Shown here one piece after another: positions 25,301 through 32,478 of a DNA stretch of 62,913 nt. A program made the position numbers and the translations under genes. The notes below the pieces were generated by a model. The model worked only from the letters and a program-made list of their open reading frames with translations. It was not told the origin of the DNA and made no database searches. Numbering within the stretch: the stretch's first letter is position 1; each line of letters opens with the position of its first letter. The stretch spans positions 1 through 62,913 of the forward strand of contig JAFTKI010000051.1 in NCBI GenBank assembly GCA_017453335.1, read 5' to 3'. Source of the stretch: Clostridia bacterium (GTDB lineage Bacteria > Bacillota_A > Clostridia > Oscillospirales > CAG-272).

Positions 25301-28300
25301 TGTACTGCACGTCTTTTCCGATCGTGATCTTTACGATCAGCGTGTGAGCGAACGCCGCGTTATCAATGGTTACAACGCCATCGGATACGGTGACCGTCTC
25401 CAGCTTATCGGAGGTTCCGTAGAATGCATTTCTTGCAATACGCGTAACGACCTTGTCGTCAAGCACGGGGGTTTGGAAGTTCTTGGTTTCCTTGTTGCGG
25501 GGATATGCGATCAGCCAAAGGATTTCCTTTTCGTCTGCCGCGCCTGCTTTGAGGTACAGCACTCCCTCGTGTGCAAAGAAGTGGTCGTTGGTCTGAACGG
25601 TGTTGCCGTTTTCGTCCTGCTTGCTTGCAATCGCAAAGGAGCGGATGTTAGAGCCTTCAAAGGTGCTTGCAAATTCCTTGATCGCATTTTCGGTGATATC
25701 CATTTCGATATCGTTGACCAATTCATCGGAATTTGCACCGATCGTGGATACGTTCACGCCGAGAACGATATCCAAGGACTTTGTGCTGTTTGTTGCACAG
25801 TAGCTGAATGCACCCGTTCCGATCTTTGTGATAAATTCGGATTCCAAATTGACCAATTCAAGCGATTTGCATCCCATAAAGGTGTTGGTGCCGATCTGCT
25901 GTGAATACTGCAGCTTGCCCGCCTTTACCGCTTCGTCCAAAATTTTGATATACTCAGCGTCTTGTGTTTCGGGCATACCAAACGCTACGGTCTTCAGATT
26001 GGCAGCGTTCGAAAATGCGTTGTCGCCGATCTCACGGATATAGTCCAATTTTACCGATTCAATTGTTTGGTTATATTGGAAAGCGTTCGGGTAGATTTTT
26101 ACAACGTGGTTCAGCGGTTCGTAGGTTTTTACGGGGACTCTGACGGGTGCGTCGATCACCGCTACCGTTACATAGGTGCTGTCCCCACCGTTTTGGTCTT
26201 TTACCTCAAACAGCTCGTAGAGAATACCGTCAACCGAGCGGTAAGCGGTATTGCCCTCTGCAACAATGTAGGTTTTCAGCGTGGAGCTGCTCTTTTCAAT
26301 ACCGAAAGGAGTTTTGTTGTTGGCTATGTCGGGAATGTTCGTAAGCGACTTGCCGATCGTAATACTTTCAAGGCTGTTGGGGCTTGCGAACAGATTATAT
26401 CCCACGGAGGCCACGTTGTCTCCCAGAATCGCTGTTTCCAGATCGTTACAGGAACCAAACGCATAATCTCCGATGGATACGATATTGGCGCCGCATTCCA
26501 CGCTTTCTATGTAATCACAGTCATAAAATGCGGAATCACCGATGGCGGTGACTGCGGAGATGAAGCGTCCGCCGAATACGTAATCGGGGATCACCAGCGC
26601 ACACGCCTCTCTTATTTTGTTGCTCAAAACGGTTCTGCTCTGCGAAACCGTATTGACGGCAGAAATGCCGTTGTCATATACAAGACCGATGCTGTCGGTG
26701 TTGTCGTTCAATACGTCAACAGCCATTGCCGCGTTGTTCAGCTCGTTTTCGCCAAACCAGCTTTCGTAATGGATGCTTTCCTTGCCGTCTGCAACCACGG
26801 TGTTATAATACTTGCACAGCGTTCCCGCCTCATCATAGTATGCGGCAATGCTGTTCTGAATGGTGGCGCCGCTTTCGTATTTGCCGATCAGATGTCCGCA
26901 GGTTGCCGTATTGTAATCATACACGGTGTTGATAAACTCGGTGTTGTGCGATGCGGTGGGCCTTAGACTGATCTGATTTACAACTGCGGCACAAGTATCC
27001 ACGGTTGATGTGGCATCAACGTATCCAACGAAACCACCTACTGTAAGATTTGCGCTATTCAATTTTTCTTTTGGCAATTCAAATTCTGTAGATGTAACAA
27101 TATCTTCCGTTACACTTGGCATTGCAAGCTCGGAATTCAAAACAGTTGCTATAAAAGCATCAACATTTTGTGATTGATTAGAGGCATCCAAAAGATCCAA
27201 ATAAGCAATTTTCCATTCAATCGATGTTTCTGTTGTTGCGGTGTTTGGATATACGTCAATAAAGCCCAAGGTGGAAAATGTCCCACTTGCGCCGCAACAT
27301 GATTTAAATACATACCACTGCCACTCTCCGGTACCTTTAGGATCTGTAAGGCAATAAGAATATGCACCGTTGCCTAATGCGTTGGATGAAACACCAATAT
27401 TATATCCTACCGGAACCTTGGCTAAAATTGTATAATAATATTGTTTGTTTGCTGAGGACCAAACCTGATTAAATATACCGCCCCAATGCCATTCGCCTGC
27501 CGAGTCTTTTATTGATATTATTGTAAGTTCATAATTTTTTCCAAAAGGATTATCCTCAGATGCCTCCGTTGCACCAAAAGAAACACCTTTTTGGTTGTTG
27601 TCATATATCGAAAGTCCTGACGTGGAGCCATTATCAAACCAAGAGGATGTGTAGGAACTGTATTGAGACGATGTTAAAGCATAATTATTGTAGAGTTGAT
27701 CAAAATTATCTTTTGTCAATACTTCCAAAGGCATATTCTGAGAAGGATTTAACTCAACGATTTGACTAATATACTCCTCGCAATATGCGATATTAATTGA
27801 GCCGTCAATCAGCTTTGTATCTGCAACGTACCAATCTACTGCTGTATCCGCAGTTTCTCCATCCGGATAAATAGCAACATATCCAAGATCGTTGAAGGTA
27901 CCGCTACTTCCACAAACGGTTTTACATACATACCATTCCCAATCTCCTGTACCACGATCATCTGTGAGCATATAATTGTATGAATTACTTCCTATTTCAT
28001 TACTATATGTAAACAATTTATATCCTTCAGGGATTTTGGCATAAATCGCATAGTAATACACCTTATATTGCGAAGAATAAGCTCTATGAACATATCCGCC
28101 CCAATGCCGCGAATCAGCGTCTTTAACAGAATGCACCTTCATTATATAAGGATTAGAAATTAGATAATCCTCACTTGAAGTGGCTTGAGTAGAAAGACTT
28201 ACGCCAACCGAATTATTTTGATATACCCCTATCCTCGAGATATTTCCTTTCAAAAATGTATTGGTAGTTTGTGTAGGTGAATAGTATCCAACTGATCCGT

Positions 28301-30146
28301 TCGAGCCAGAGGCACCCACTACACCCGAAGAGCCATATTTAGTGGCCTCATAGGCAATCGTCTCGTTTTCTTGACTCCAAAGTCCGCCTGGATAATAATA
28401 GGAATTGACATAATACCATCCAGCCGCACCAGCCGCGCCACCTGTACCACCAACACCAGTGTTGCCGCAAATCGATCCTATGCCAGCATCGCCACCATCT
28501 CCACCAGTTCCACCAGATGTTCCCGATGATGCACTTACTGAATTAAAATAATTTGTACCATACTCAATTGCTTCGCTTTTGGTATAAAATGGTTTCCCGT
28601 TTGATGGCCGATATACAGTGTGGCTCTGTTGTGCTCCATCGATACCATCTCCTCCATTTCCGCCATTTCCACCATTTCCACCGTTACCAGTTGTTAAGTG
28701 TAGCGGAGATTCTGTGCGCATTTGAATATTATCACAGGAAATGGCTTTGGCACCATTGCCACCTTTACCGCCATTACCTCCAGCCCCCTCTGCGCTTCCC
28801 GTTGCTCCGTTTCCTCCATTACCACCATTTCCACCAATCACGAAAACGGTGCTACTTGTAGAAAAGGAAACGTTTTGTGCAATAATGCCAGATGCACCAT
28901 CCTTACCTTTTGTTCCAGAAGCACCTGCGCTTGCACCATCAGAACCGTTACTACCATTTCCACCTTTTATAGTCAACTTGGCATCGCCCATAATATACAA
29001 GCTTCCGTTGGGCATGGAAATAGCAGGAGTATCATTTTCGCCGACTATGGCATTTTCGCCTTCTTCACCCTCAGTATGAGTGCTATAAATGAAAATATTC
29101 CGATCATACGCACAAGAAATAACGCCAGCACTGTTTGAATTTCCACTTGCATTAAGACCGAGAAGCTGAATAATGTCACTGCTGGAATTTCCTCTCATGT
29201 TAAAATCACGGAGGTCAAGATAAAAATCAAAATTGGCGTGATCACCAATCACAATATTAAATTTCTCATAAACAACGTCAGGATTACCAATCAATCGTAA
29301 TGCACTCACATCGCCTTTAATGGTCATTGTCGTATTTACCAGCGAGGATGCGTTCCTAAGGTCAAGGATAACGCCTTGACCGTGCTCGTTGGTGTAATTC
29401 AATTCCGTTGGAACCGAGGTCAGCGTGATCACATCACCCCGATTCAACGGATTTGTATCTTCGAAAATCGCGCTGATATCGCCGTTTGCATAGCAATTCG
29501 TGACTGTTGAATTTTCTGCGTGTGCAATCATAGCACCGATCTCGGTGTCGTAATTATAAGTTTGATTTAATTTATAATTATAGATACCAAAATCTTCAAC
29601 GGATGCACCCTTTACGTAACCAAAGAAGCCGATATAATAAACTTCACTATCAGCCAATTTGTCACTATCGTTTGTAATGTTGAGGTTTATGATCTCATGG
29701 CATCCACCGTCAAAGGTACCCATAAAGGGAACGAACTTGGAAACACCGATCGGAGTCCATGTTTTGCCGTTTTGGAACATATCCATATCAATGTTTTCGG
29801 TCAACAGGATATGCATTCCCTCGTAGGTGTTTCCTGTGTTCACCTGTGCGGCAAAATACATCAGCTCTGCGCCGCTTGCAATGGTGTAGGGAGATTCTGC
29901 GGAGCCGTCACCGCTCAATTCGGCGGCAACTGTTTCTCCGTCCCATTTTTGATAGGTCAGCGTATTTTCCGCTGAACCCTCGGGCAGAGTTGTATCTTCG
30001 CTGTTATCGGGCGTGTCCTCGGTCGAGTTGCTCGCCTCGTAAGTGCTGTCCACTGTTGTTGCAAATGCATTCAGCGGTACTGCCGTGATCAGCATCAGAA
30101 CTGCCAAAAACGCGGAAATGATTCTGCAGTATGGTTTCTTTTTCAT
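19386..30146 (-). CDS. Giant secreted multidomain protein with cohesin-like domain and C-terminal dockerin
   Basis: The 3586-residue protein has a signal peptide (about 1-30), a beta-solenoid start with WTPIGVSKFVPFMGTFDG and GLUG-like motifs (about 85-230), a Gly/Asn/Ala-rich region with many GGNGGNG runs (about 385-615), two copies of a 135-residue domain (about 639-772 and 849-985), BspA-type leucine-rich repeats (about 1170-1760; IGDSAFYDC, IGDYAFGSC, IPDIANN), a carboxypeptidase-regulatory-like fold (about 1770-1870), a long unassigned region with CARDB-like parts (1880-3050), five InlB B-type repeats ending YTAVF or similar (about 3060-3405), a cohesin-like beta domain (about 3408-3520) and a type I dockerin with GDANMDGEIDDLDV and ADVNKDGTVNAIDV. 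The dockerin should dock it on a cohesin scaffold; a role in adhesion to large substrates is likely. GAAAGGAAT precedes the ATG. Confidence 0.93.
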   Translation of the reverse strand: MKKKPYCRIISAFLAVLMLITAVPLNAFATTVDSTYEASNSTEDTPDNSEDTTLPEGSAENTLTYQKWDGETVAAELSGDGSAESPYTIASGAELMYFAAQVNTGNTYEGMHILLTENIDMDMFQNGKTWTPIGVSKFVPFMGTFDGGCHEIINLNITNDSDKLADSEVYYIGFFGYVKGASVEDFGIYNYKLNQTYNYDTEIGAMIAHAENSTVTNCYANGDISAIFEDTNPLNRGDVITLTSVPTELNYTNEHGQGVILDLRNASSLVNTTMTIKGDVSALRLIGNPDVVYEKFNIVIGDHANFDFYLDLRDFNMRGNSSSDIIQLLGLNASGNSNSAGVISCAYDRNIFIYSTHTEGEEGENAIVGENDTPAISMPNGSLYIMGDAKLTIKGGNGSNGSDGASAGASGTKGKDGASGIIAQNVSFSTSSTVFVIGGNGGNGGNGATGSAEGAGGNGGKGGNGAKAISCDNIQMRTESPLHLTTGNGGNGGNGGNGGDGIDGAQQSHTVYRPSNGKPFYTKSEAIEYGTNYFNSVSASSGTSGGTGGDGGDAGIGSICGNTGVGGTGGAAGAAGWYYVNSYYYPGGLWSQENETIAYEATKYGSSGVVGASGSNGSVGYYSPTQTTNTFLKGNISRIGVYQNNSVGVSLSTQATSSEDYLISNPYIMKVHSVKDADSRHWGGYVHRAYSSQYKVYYYAIYAKIPEGYKLFTYSNEIGSNSYNYMLTDDRGTGDWEWYVCKTVCGSSGTFNDLGYVAIYPDGETADTAVDWYVADTKLIDGSINIAYCEEYISQIVELNPSQNMPLEVLTKDNFDQLYNNYALTSSQYSSYTSSWFDNGSTSGLSIYDNNQKGVSFGATEASEDNPFGKNYELTIISIKDSAGEWHWGGIFNQVWSSANKQYYYTILAKVPVGYNIGVSSNALGNGAYSYCLTDPKGTGEWQWYVFKSCCGASGTFSTLGFIDVYPNTATTETSIEWKIAYLDLLDASNQSQNVDAFIATVLNSELAMPSVTEDIVTSTEFELPKEKLNSANLTVGGFVGYVDATSTVDTCAAVVNQISLRPTASHNTEFINTVYDYNTATCGHLIGKYESGATIQNSIAAYYDEAGTLCKYYNTVVADGKESIHYESWFGENELNNAAMAVDVLNDNTDSIGLVYDNGISAVNTVSQSRTVLSNKIREACALVIPDYVFGGRFISAVTAIGDSAFYDCDYIESVECGANIVSIGDYAFGSCNDLETAILGDNVASVGYNLFASPNSLESITIGKSLTNIPDIANNKTPFGIEKSSSTLKTYIVAEGNTAYRSVDGILYELFEVKDQNGGDSTYVTVAVIDAPVRVPVKTYEPLNHVVKIYPNAFQYNQTIESVKLDYIREIGDNAFSNAANLKTVAFGMPETQDAEYIKILDEAVKAGKLQYSQQIGTNTFMGCKSLELVNLESEFITKIGTGAFSYCATNSTKSLDIVLGVNVSTIGANSDELVNDIEMDITENAIKEFASTFEGSNIRSFAIASKQDENGNTVQTNDHFFAHEGVLYLKAGAADEKEILWLIAYPRNKETKNFQTPVLDDKVVTRIARNAFYGTSDKLETVTVSDGVVTIDNAAFAHTLIVKITIGKDVQYIGSVIESGDITVSTGLSTVFEGCAKLSVISVDSQNAFYSTVDGVLFDKQQTTLLKYPQNLSGYEYTAPKTTTAIEAGAFKDNALIRRITLEAAVNSVGHEAFYGCTNLSIVYFKTGEMPFYDKASLMNSKAFETGNSRTIICYGNATAAWKGVSATYEYKTDIKTTAYTIEQFAGYPTDKASTGYYAVVVVDKSGNPLNHVYVELGENKATLGGSNGETVKTQAGIAMFYNLDYKIPYNLRVVDNLGEYFPLENTEFYLDEATRITYIALSSVPTVSGVNASYDVTSADKIKDILTDDAATAIVGDGHKVVDINSETAKINTWCIDEVVIKVQCGLDVTATIEDCRLIQNGNVIPLVCEPNYSERQQLNGKDFVTIELTVKTADLAIEQDIYVSVQTSDGLVQTKLNIHVFELNYCSVDLSWITKGFSVEVPDWLRDILGFEDSLKFDRSKPNGKVEKEWEVKVAVTPDSFKTVIGYNIDFGKVGFDNASFDFERLAEQWYNYLNYATPGNFSAMEAKSEGNWTTSFGGYLEVKYKGLDENGNPDYAVESTIYGTLGFTYSCGTTLQLWVVPVRLEAELSVDGTLKFTMVFDHEAEKFFTPNLQFKLEGSITAYAGVGVSCASVGMYGKIETVFILDLIPDLGVNKWTASGEIGVYLKFKIGPIKYKKSKKLIDLFNKTLYEKPQEAQALLLAELYDESNYEVVTSSYSPMLMAVSPTGNSEYGADAYSGITPQLLQVGNLIYIVYQDDLARYNVDEDKYYYTSYKDSYHSELYDMYNYQKIVYQVYNTETGEITPAVVLDDNGFADGAFEAYYDNGSVVIAYTQLNTRLNAENIEDTSVYVGALEVKTALLNGENTVYFQLTNDIYYDSNVQIGIVDGKLIAVWVKNLNNSLFGYSDPSANKMSSICYSVYENGQWSDVTEISGLNTITDVEVYNNHIAYITDANNDLTTAVINGEIVEGCFDDRIITLINVTNSTTTNSTPNAYLDISVICGNFAYYIDNNLYIVTISGGEYVVDVDSNAKIFNTSFEDLTEEYIVLDDENGNSKAILYIVSEESSSNIYGIFCENGKWGMPIKLTDYADNYYVNSYDAIDLGTEMSLSVLVAQTDMTGDEGDELVEYYSFETYKLAYPTDYVAEKITFDYTTLVPNEEVIITVPITNNGYRALGDSDIPVAIAGISEYAVLGFYDENSVMLDENVLLAGCTGYLKIKFNPGVAREESYAITVNGVTQNITLWYSDFTVAGKQVLIGDIYHMVMLVSNNGYLPGSYNMSAVVNKETFVDEQGNVIELDAGTLIWNNDGVAISLDAGESKYFIIPLETTLGTTSRLIEISIDANDEYMIRNNQTMVNVTTEKDLSDRVTLSENAVSIDRSNVEEEKLEIYFEKGYTLKNILVNDFEYKGLYSLSDNKISFDKTSMTTTFSENGKYILTLVFFSEFDNSVDKYATLALTLTQTFTATWIVDGAEVNSGSYEVGETPSQESPTKQADEQYTYTFAGWDSNGDGLADAMTAIDGDTTYVAVFTTDLRSYEIVWSVNGSASKPQSYPYGSIPAYEGVPQKASDAQYDYVFAGWDREIVAVTENTTYTAVFDAVLRKYTVTTIVDGVSSSIRVEYGSVPSLSTPQKASDAQYHYSFAGWSPAVSAVYGNQTYEAQFDRTVRQYTVTWTVDGNEEQAVYEYGSTPTYEETPSKTGNAQYSYLFVGWDSEIVPVTKDVTYTAVFEESVNRYTVSFTVNGTTYSAEYEYGALPSYSGDPAKPADETYRYVFAGWDQEIVPVTGEAAYEARFDAVLLGSATISNTDCDTGWLCEFTTTLSLSSIEDLSETTVTVYYNPLLVELGSYRCYSGVTVTAHGDGSITVQISGLSNGESRAILDLTFVTLAGTEIGDFDFIDAYSEDHLTSDLGKLTVYRAGDANMDGEIDDLDVTVVRCYLAGWNGYEEINGLADVNKDGTVNAIDVALLKRYIANWDGIVLQ

Positions 30147-30201
30147 AATGAATTCCTTTCACGCAAGATCTTATGTGGTAGTACAATTTTCTTTCCATTT
30201 T

Positions 30202-30230
30202 ATTGTAGCACGTTTGTCACTACTTGTCAA
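30202..30230 (-). promoter_or_regulatory. Promoter of the giant dockerin protein
   Basis: On the minus strand, TTGACA (30225-30230), 17 bp and TACAAT (30202-30207). Confidence 0.9.
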
Positions 30231-30300
30231 CAGAAAATAAGCAGAATATGTAAAAAATCAAAAAGAAAAATAGCCGAAAACCTACGAAAAAAGACAAAAA

Positions 30301-30323
30301 GAGCCTCAAATCATTTGAAGCTC
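30301..30323 (-). terminator. Terminator of the LysR gene
   Basis: GAGC-C-TCAAA pairs with TTTGA-A-GCTC around TCA (one mismatch). On the minus strand it is followed by TTTTTGTCTTTTTT. Confidence 0.85.
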
Positions 30324-30356
30324 TCTTTTGTTGCTTTCAGTACGGTGCTGTTTGGC

Positions 30357-31214
30357 TCAGATATTCTGCACCAGATAGTGATAAAAATCCTCGGCGTATG
30401 CAGAGGCGGGGTGCCGCTCGTTGAGTTGGATGATCAGATCGCGTTGGCAGGTCGGCTCGGAGATCGGAATCAGCGTGACGTTTTCGTTGTTGACCGCGCC
30501 CCAGGAATGCTCGGGCCAGAATGCGATTCCCGCGCCCATGGCAATGATGTTTTGTACGGCGGCGGGAGAGTCGGATTCAAACAGGATCTTGGGATGAAAC
30601 CCTGCCATCGAGCAAAACTGACGGCAGATACCGCCAAACAAGCGCGAGCCCGACAGCATGATGAAGCTTTCTTCGGCAACCTCGCGCAGATCAATGGCAT
30701 CTTTGGCGGCGTATGCCGAATCCAGGGGAACGGCAAGATAGATCTGCTCGGCTCTGACGGTGCGTTGAATGGGATTTTTGGGAAGCTCTGTGGCTGCGCC
30801 GTTTGTAGTGATTACAATGTCGCAATCGGTGCGCTGTTCGTTCTGAGCAAAGTCGAAAATCACGTCTGTGTTTTGCTTTTTATAGGAAACGATGGTATTG
30901 ATCACAAAGGTGGATGCCGCCAGAATGTTCAGCTTAACGGTCTTGTTCACAGTGCTTTTCATCAGCTCCAGCTCTCCCGCAAGTCCGTCAAAGGCGGGCA
31001 GGAGCGTATCCAACCGTTTTTTCAGGAAGTGTCCGTATTCGGTCAGCGCGATACGGCGGTTATGACGGGTGAATAGGGGAACTCCCAGCTCCTCCTCCAG
31101 CGCGTGAATGGCTTGTGTCAGCGAGGGTTGGGCAACATGCAAAACCTCGGATGCGCGTGTGACGTGCTCCAATTGCGCGGTTGTGTAAAAATATTTCAGC
31201 TTTTGAATATCCAT
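30357..31214 (-). CDS. LysR-family transcriptional regulator
   Basis: The 285-residue protein has the LysR winged HTH at its start (YFYTTAQLEHVTRASEVLHV, then AQPSLTQAIHALEEELGVPLFTR), a linker helix, and an effector domain (about 90-285) ending GAGIAFWPEHSW and a variable tail. It is divergent from the small membrane protein gene at 31328 and shares overlapping promoters with it, the usual LysR arrangement, so that gene is the likeliest target. The frame is open further upstream, but the ATG at 31214 follows AAGGAGAG by 6 nt and starts exactly at the family N-terminus. The inducer is unknown. Confidence 0.93.
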   Translation of the reverse strand: MDIQKLKYFYTTAQLEHVTRASEVLHVAQPSLTQAIHALEEELGVPLFTRHNRRIALTEYGHFLKKRLDTLLPAFDGLAGELELMKSTVNKTVKLNILAASTFVINTIVSYKKQNTDVIFDFAQNEQRTDCDIVITTNGAATELPKNPIQRTVRAEQIYLAVPLDSAYAAKDAIDLREVAEESFIMLSGSRLFGGICRQFCSMAGFHPKILFESDSPAAVQNIIAMGAGIAFWPEHSWGAVNNENVTLIPISEPTCQRDLIIQLNERHPASAYAEDFYHYLVQNI

Positions 31215-31231
31215 TGTTCTCTCCTTGATCG

Positions 31232-31297
31232 ATAGGCAAAGCCTATTGATTTTATAATTATTATATATTTTACTTTTGCGTTTGTCAAGTGTATAAT
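31232..31297. promoter_or_regulatory. Overlapping divergent promoters with a LysR-type operator
   Basis: Minus strand, toward lysR: TTGACA (31283-31288), 17 bp, TATAAT (31260-31265). Plus strand, toward 31328: TTTACT (31269-31274), 17 bp, TATAAT (31292-31297). The two promoters interleave, so they cannot easily be occupied together. ATAGGC-AAA-GCCTAT at 31232-31246 contains T-N11-A (31233 to 31245), the LysR recognition pattern, and lies just downstream of the lysR start site, which suits autorepression. Confidence 0.8.
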
Positions 31298-31327
31298 AAG
31301 AACAACACAAACAAAAGGAGAGAAAAA

Positions 31328-31612
31328 ATGCAAATTTTTGAGCTGGTAATGTTAACTTGTTTTGGACTGTCCTGGCCGATCTCGGTCTACAAAAGCATTA
31401 AAACGGGATCTACGCAGGGAAAAAGCCCGATTTTTATCATGGCGATCATCATCGGGTATATTTCGGGAATCATCGGAAAGATCGTGGGCGGACAGCTGAA
31501 TTACGTGCTGGCTGTGTATTGTCTGAACCTTTTGGTGGTTTCGATCGATCTGGCGTTGTATATCCGCAATAAGCATCGGGAGCAGGCAAAGCTCGGTGCC
31601 GCTCGAGTGTAA
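31328..31612 (+). CDS. Small three-helix membrane protein, PQ-loop/SemiSWEET-like
   Basis: The 94-residue protein has three hydrophobic segments. FGLSWPISVYKSIKTGSTQG resembles the PQ-loop turn after helix 1, followed by GYISGIIGKIVGG and a last helix YCLNLLVVSIDLALYI. Three helices is the SemiSWEET size; those proteins dimerise to move small sugars. I cannot say that it transports sugar. AAGGAGAG lies 6 nt before the ATG. Its position opposite lysR suggests control by that regulator. Confidence 0.7.
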   Translation: MQIFELVMLTCFGLSWPISVYKSIKTGSTQGKSPIFIMAIIIGYISGIIGKIVGGQLNYVLAVYCLNLLVVSIDLALYIRNKHREQAKLGAARV

Positions 31613-31625
31613 AAAAACAAAAAAG

Positions 31626-31662
31626 AGATCCCGCATCGGACGGCTTTGTCGGTGCGGGATCT
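31626..31662. terminator. Bidirectional terminator between convergent genes
   Basis: AGATCCCGCATCG (31626-31638) pairs with CGGTGCGGGATCT (31650-31662), one G·U pair. A T-rich tract follows on the plus strand and a run of A precedes, giving a T-run on the minus strand. Confidence 0.88.
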
Positions 31663-31670
31663 GTGCTTTT

Positions 31671-32294
31671 TTATTTCATCGAGTGGTATGCGTTCAGCCA
31701 TTGACGCTTGATGAAGTCATGACCGGGGGCGTCGGGGTGAACTCCGTCACGCAACCAATAGTCGGCGGGAGCCTGCTCGAGGAGCGCGTCAAAGCCCTCC
31801 TGCAGGGGAACCCATGTCAGGTTGTATTTCTCGGCAACCTTTTTCGCCATAGCGGCGCGCTTGCGGGTCTCCACGTCAAAGAATTCCCAGTGATCGTCGG
31901 TTGCGGTACCGTGCAAAACGAAGGGCTCCAGGATCATGATCTTGATGTCGGGAAGCTCCGCCTTGATCTCCTCGATCAGCATGCAGTAGATTTTGAAAAA
32001 CTTATCTGCCGCAACCCCGTTTGGGCTTTCGTGTACGTCATGCCATACGTCGTTGACACCGATCAAAAGGCTCATCAAGTCGGGCTTGAGGTTGAGGATG
32101 TCGCGCTTGATGCGTGCGTAAACGTCAACGATTCGGTTGCCGCTGATGCCGCGGTTGATAAAGGTGTGCTGACCTGCTTCCTCAAAGCCAAGCTGTCCCT
32201 TGACCATTGTAGGGTAGCCGATGCCTGTTTTGACGTCTTTTTCGCGGTCTCTGCCGCAATCGGTGATCGAGTCACCTTGAAACAGGATTATCAT
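31671..32294 (-). CDS. SGNH/GDSL-family hydrolase
   Basis: The 207-residue enzyme has the four blocks of the family: GDSITDCG with the nucleophile Ser9, GISGNR with Gly and the oxyanion-hole Asn, LIGVNDVWHD, and DGVHPDAPGH with the catalytic Asp and His. There is no signal peptide, so it acts inside the cell. Members deacetylate sugars or cleave small esters; the sequence fits intracellular acetyl-xylan or acetyl-sugar esterases, but the substrate is open. GGAG lies 10 nt before the ATG and it has its own promoter. Confidence 0.92.
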   Translation of the reverse strand: MIILFQGDSITDCGRDREKDVKTGIGYPTMVKGQLGFEEAGQHTFINRGISGNRIVDVYARIKRDILNLKPDLMSLLIGVNDVWHDVHESPNGVAADKFFKIYCMLIEEIKAELPDIKIMILEPFVLHGTATDDHWEFFDVETRKRAAMAKKVAEKYNLTWVPLQEGFDALLEQAPADYWLRDGVHPDAPGHDFIKRQWLNAYHSMK

Positions 32295-32330
32295 AAGAAG
32301 AGTTCTCCTTTGCTTTTATTGATCGCCCTC

Positions 32331-32359
32331 ATTATAGCTTTTCGCGCGGATTTTGTCAA
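32331..32359 (-). promoter_or_regulatory. Promoter of the SGNH hydrolase
   Basis: On the minus strand, TTGACA (32354-32359), 17 bp and TATAAT (32331-32336). Confidence 0.92.
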
Positions 32360-32407
32360 TAACTTTCCCGATTTTGTTCTTTATTTATTTTTTGTTCTTG
32401 TAAATCC

Positions 32408-32436
32408 TTGACTTTTCGGAAAAAGTTTGTTATAAT
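32408..32436 (+). promoter_or_regulatory. Promoter of the amidohydrolase-PHP operon
   Basis: TTGACT (32408-32413), 17 bp and TATAAT (32431-32436). Confidence 0.9.
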
Positions 32437-32478
32437 TTTTAATTCGAAGAACAAATTGGGACAGAGGGGGCATGGAAA

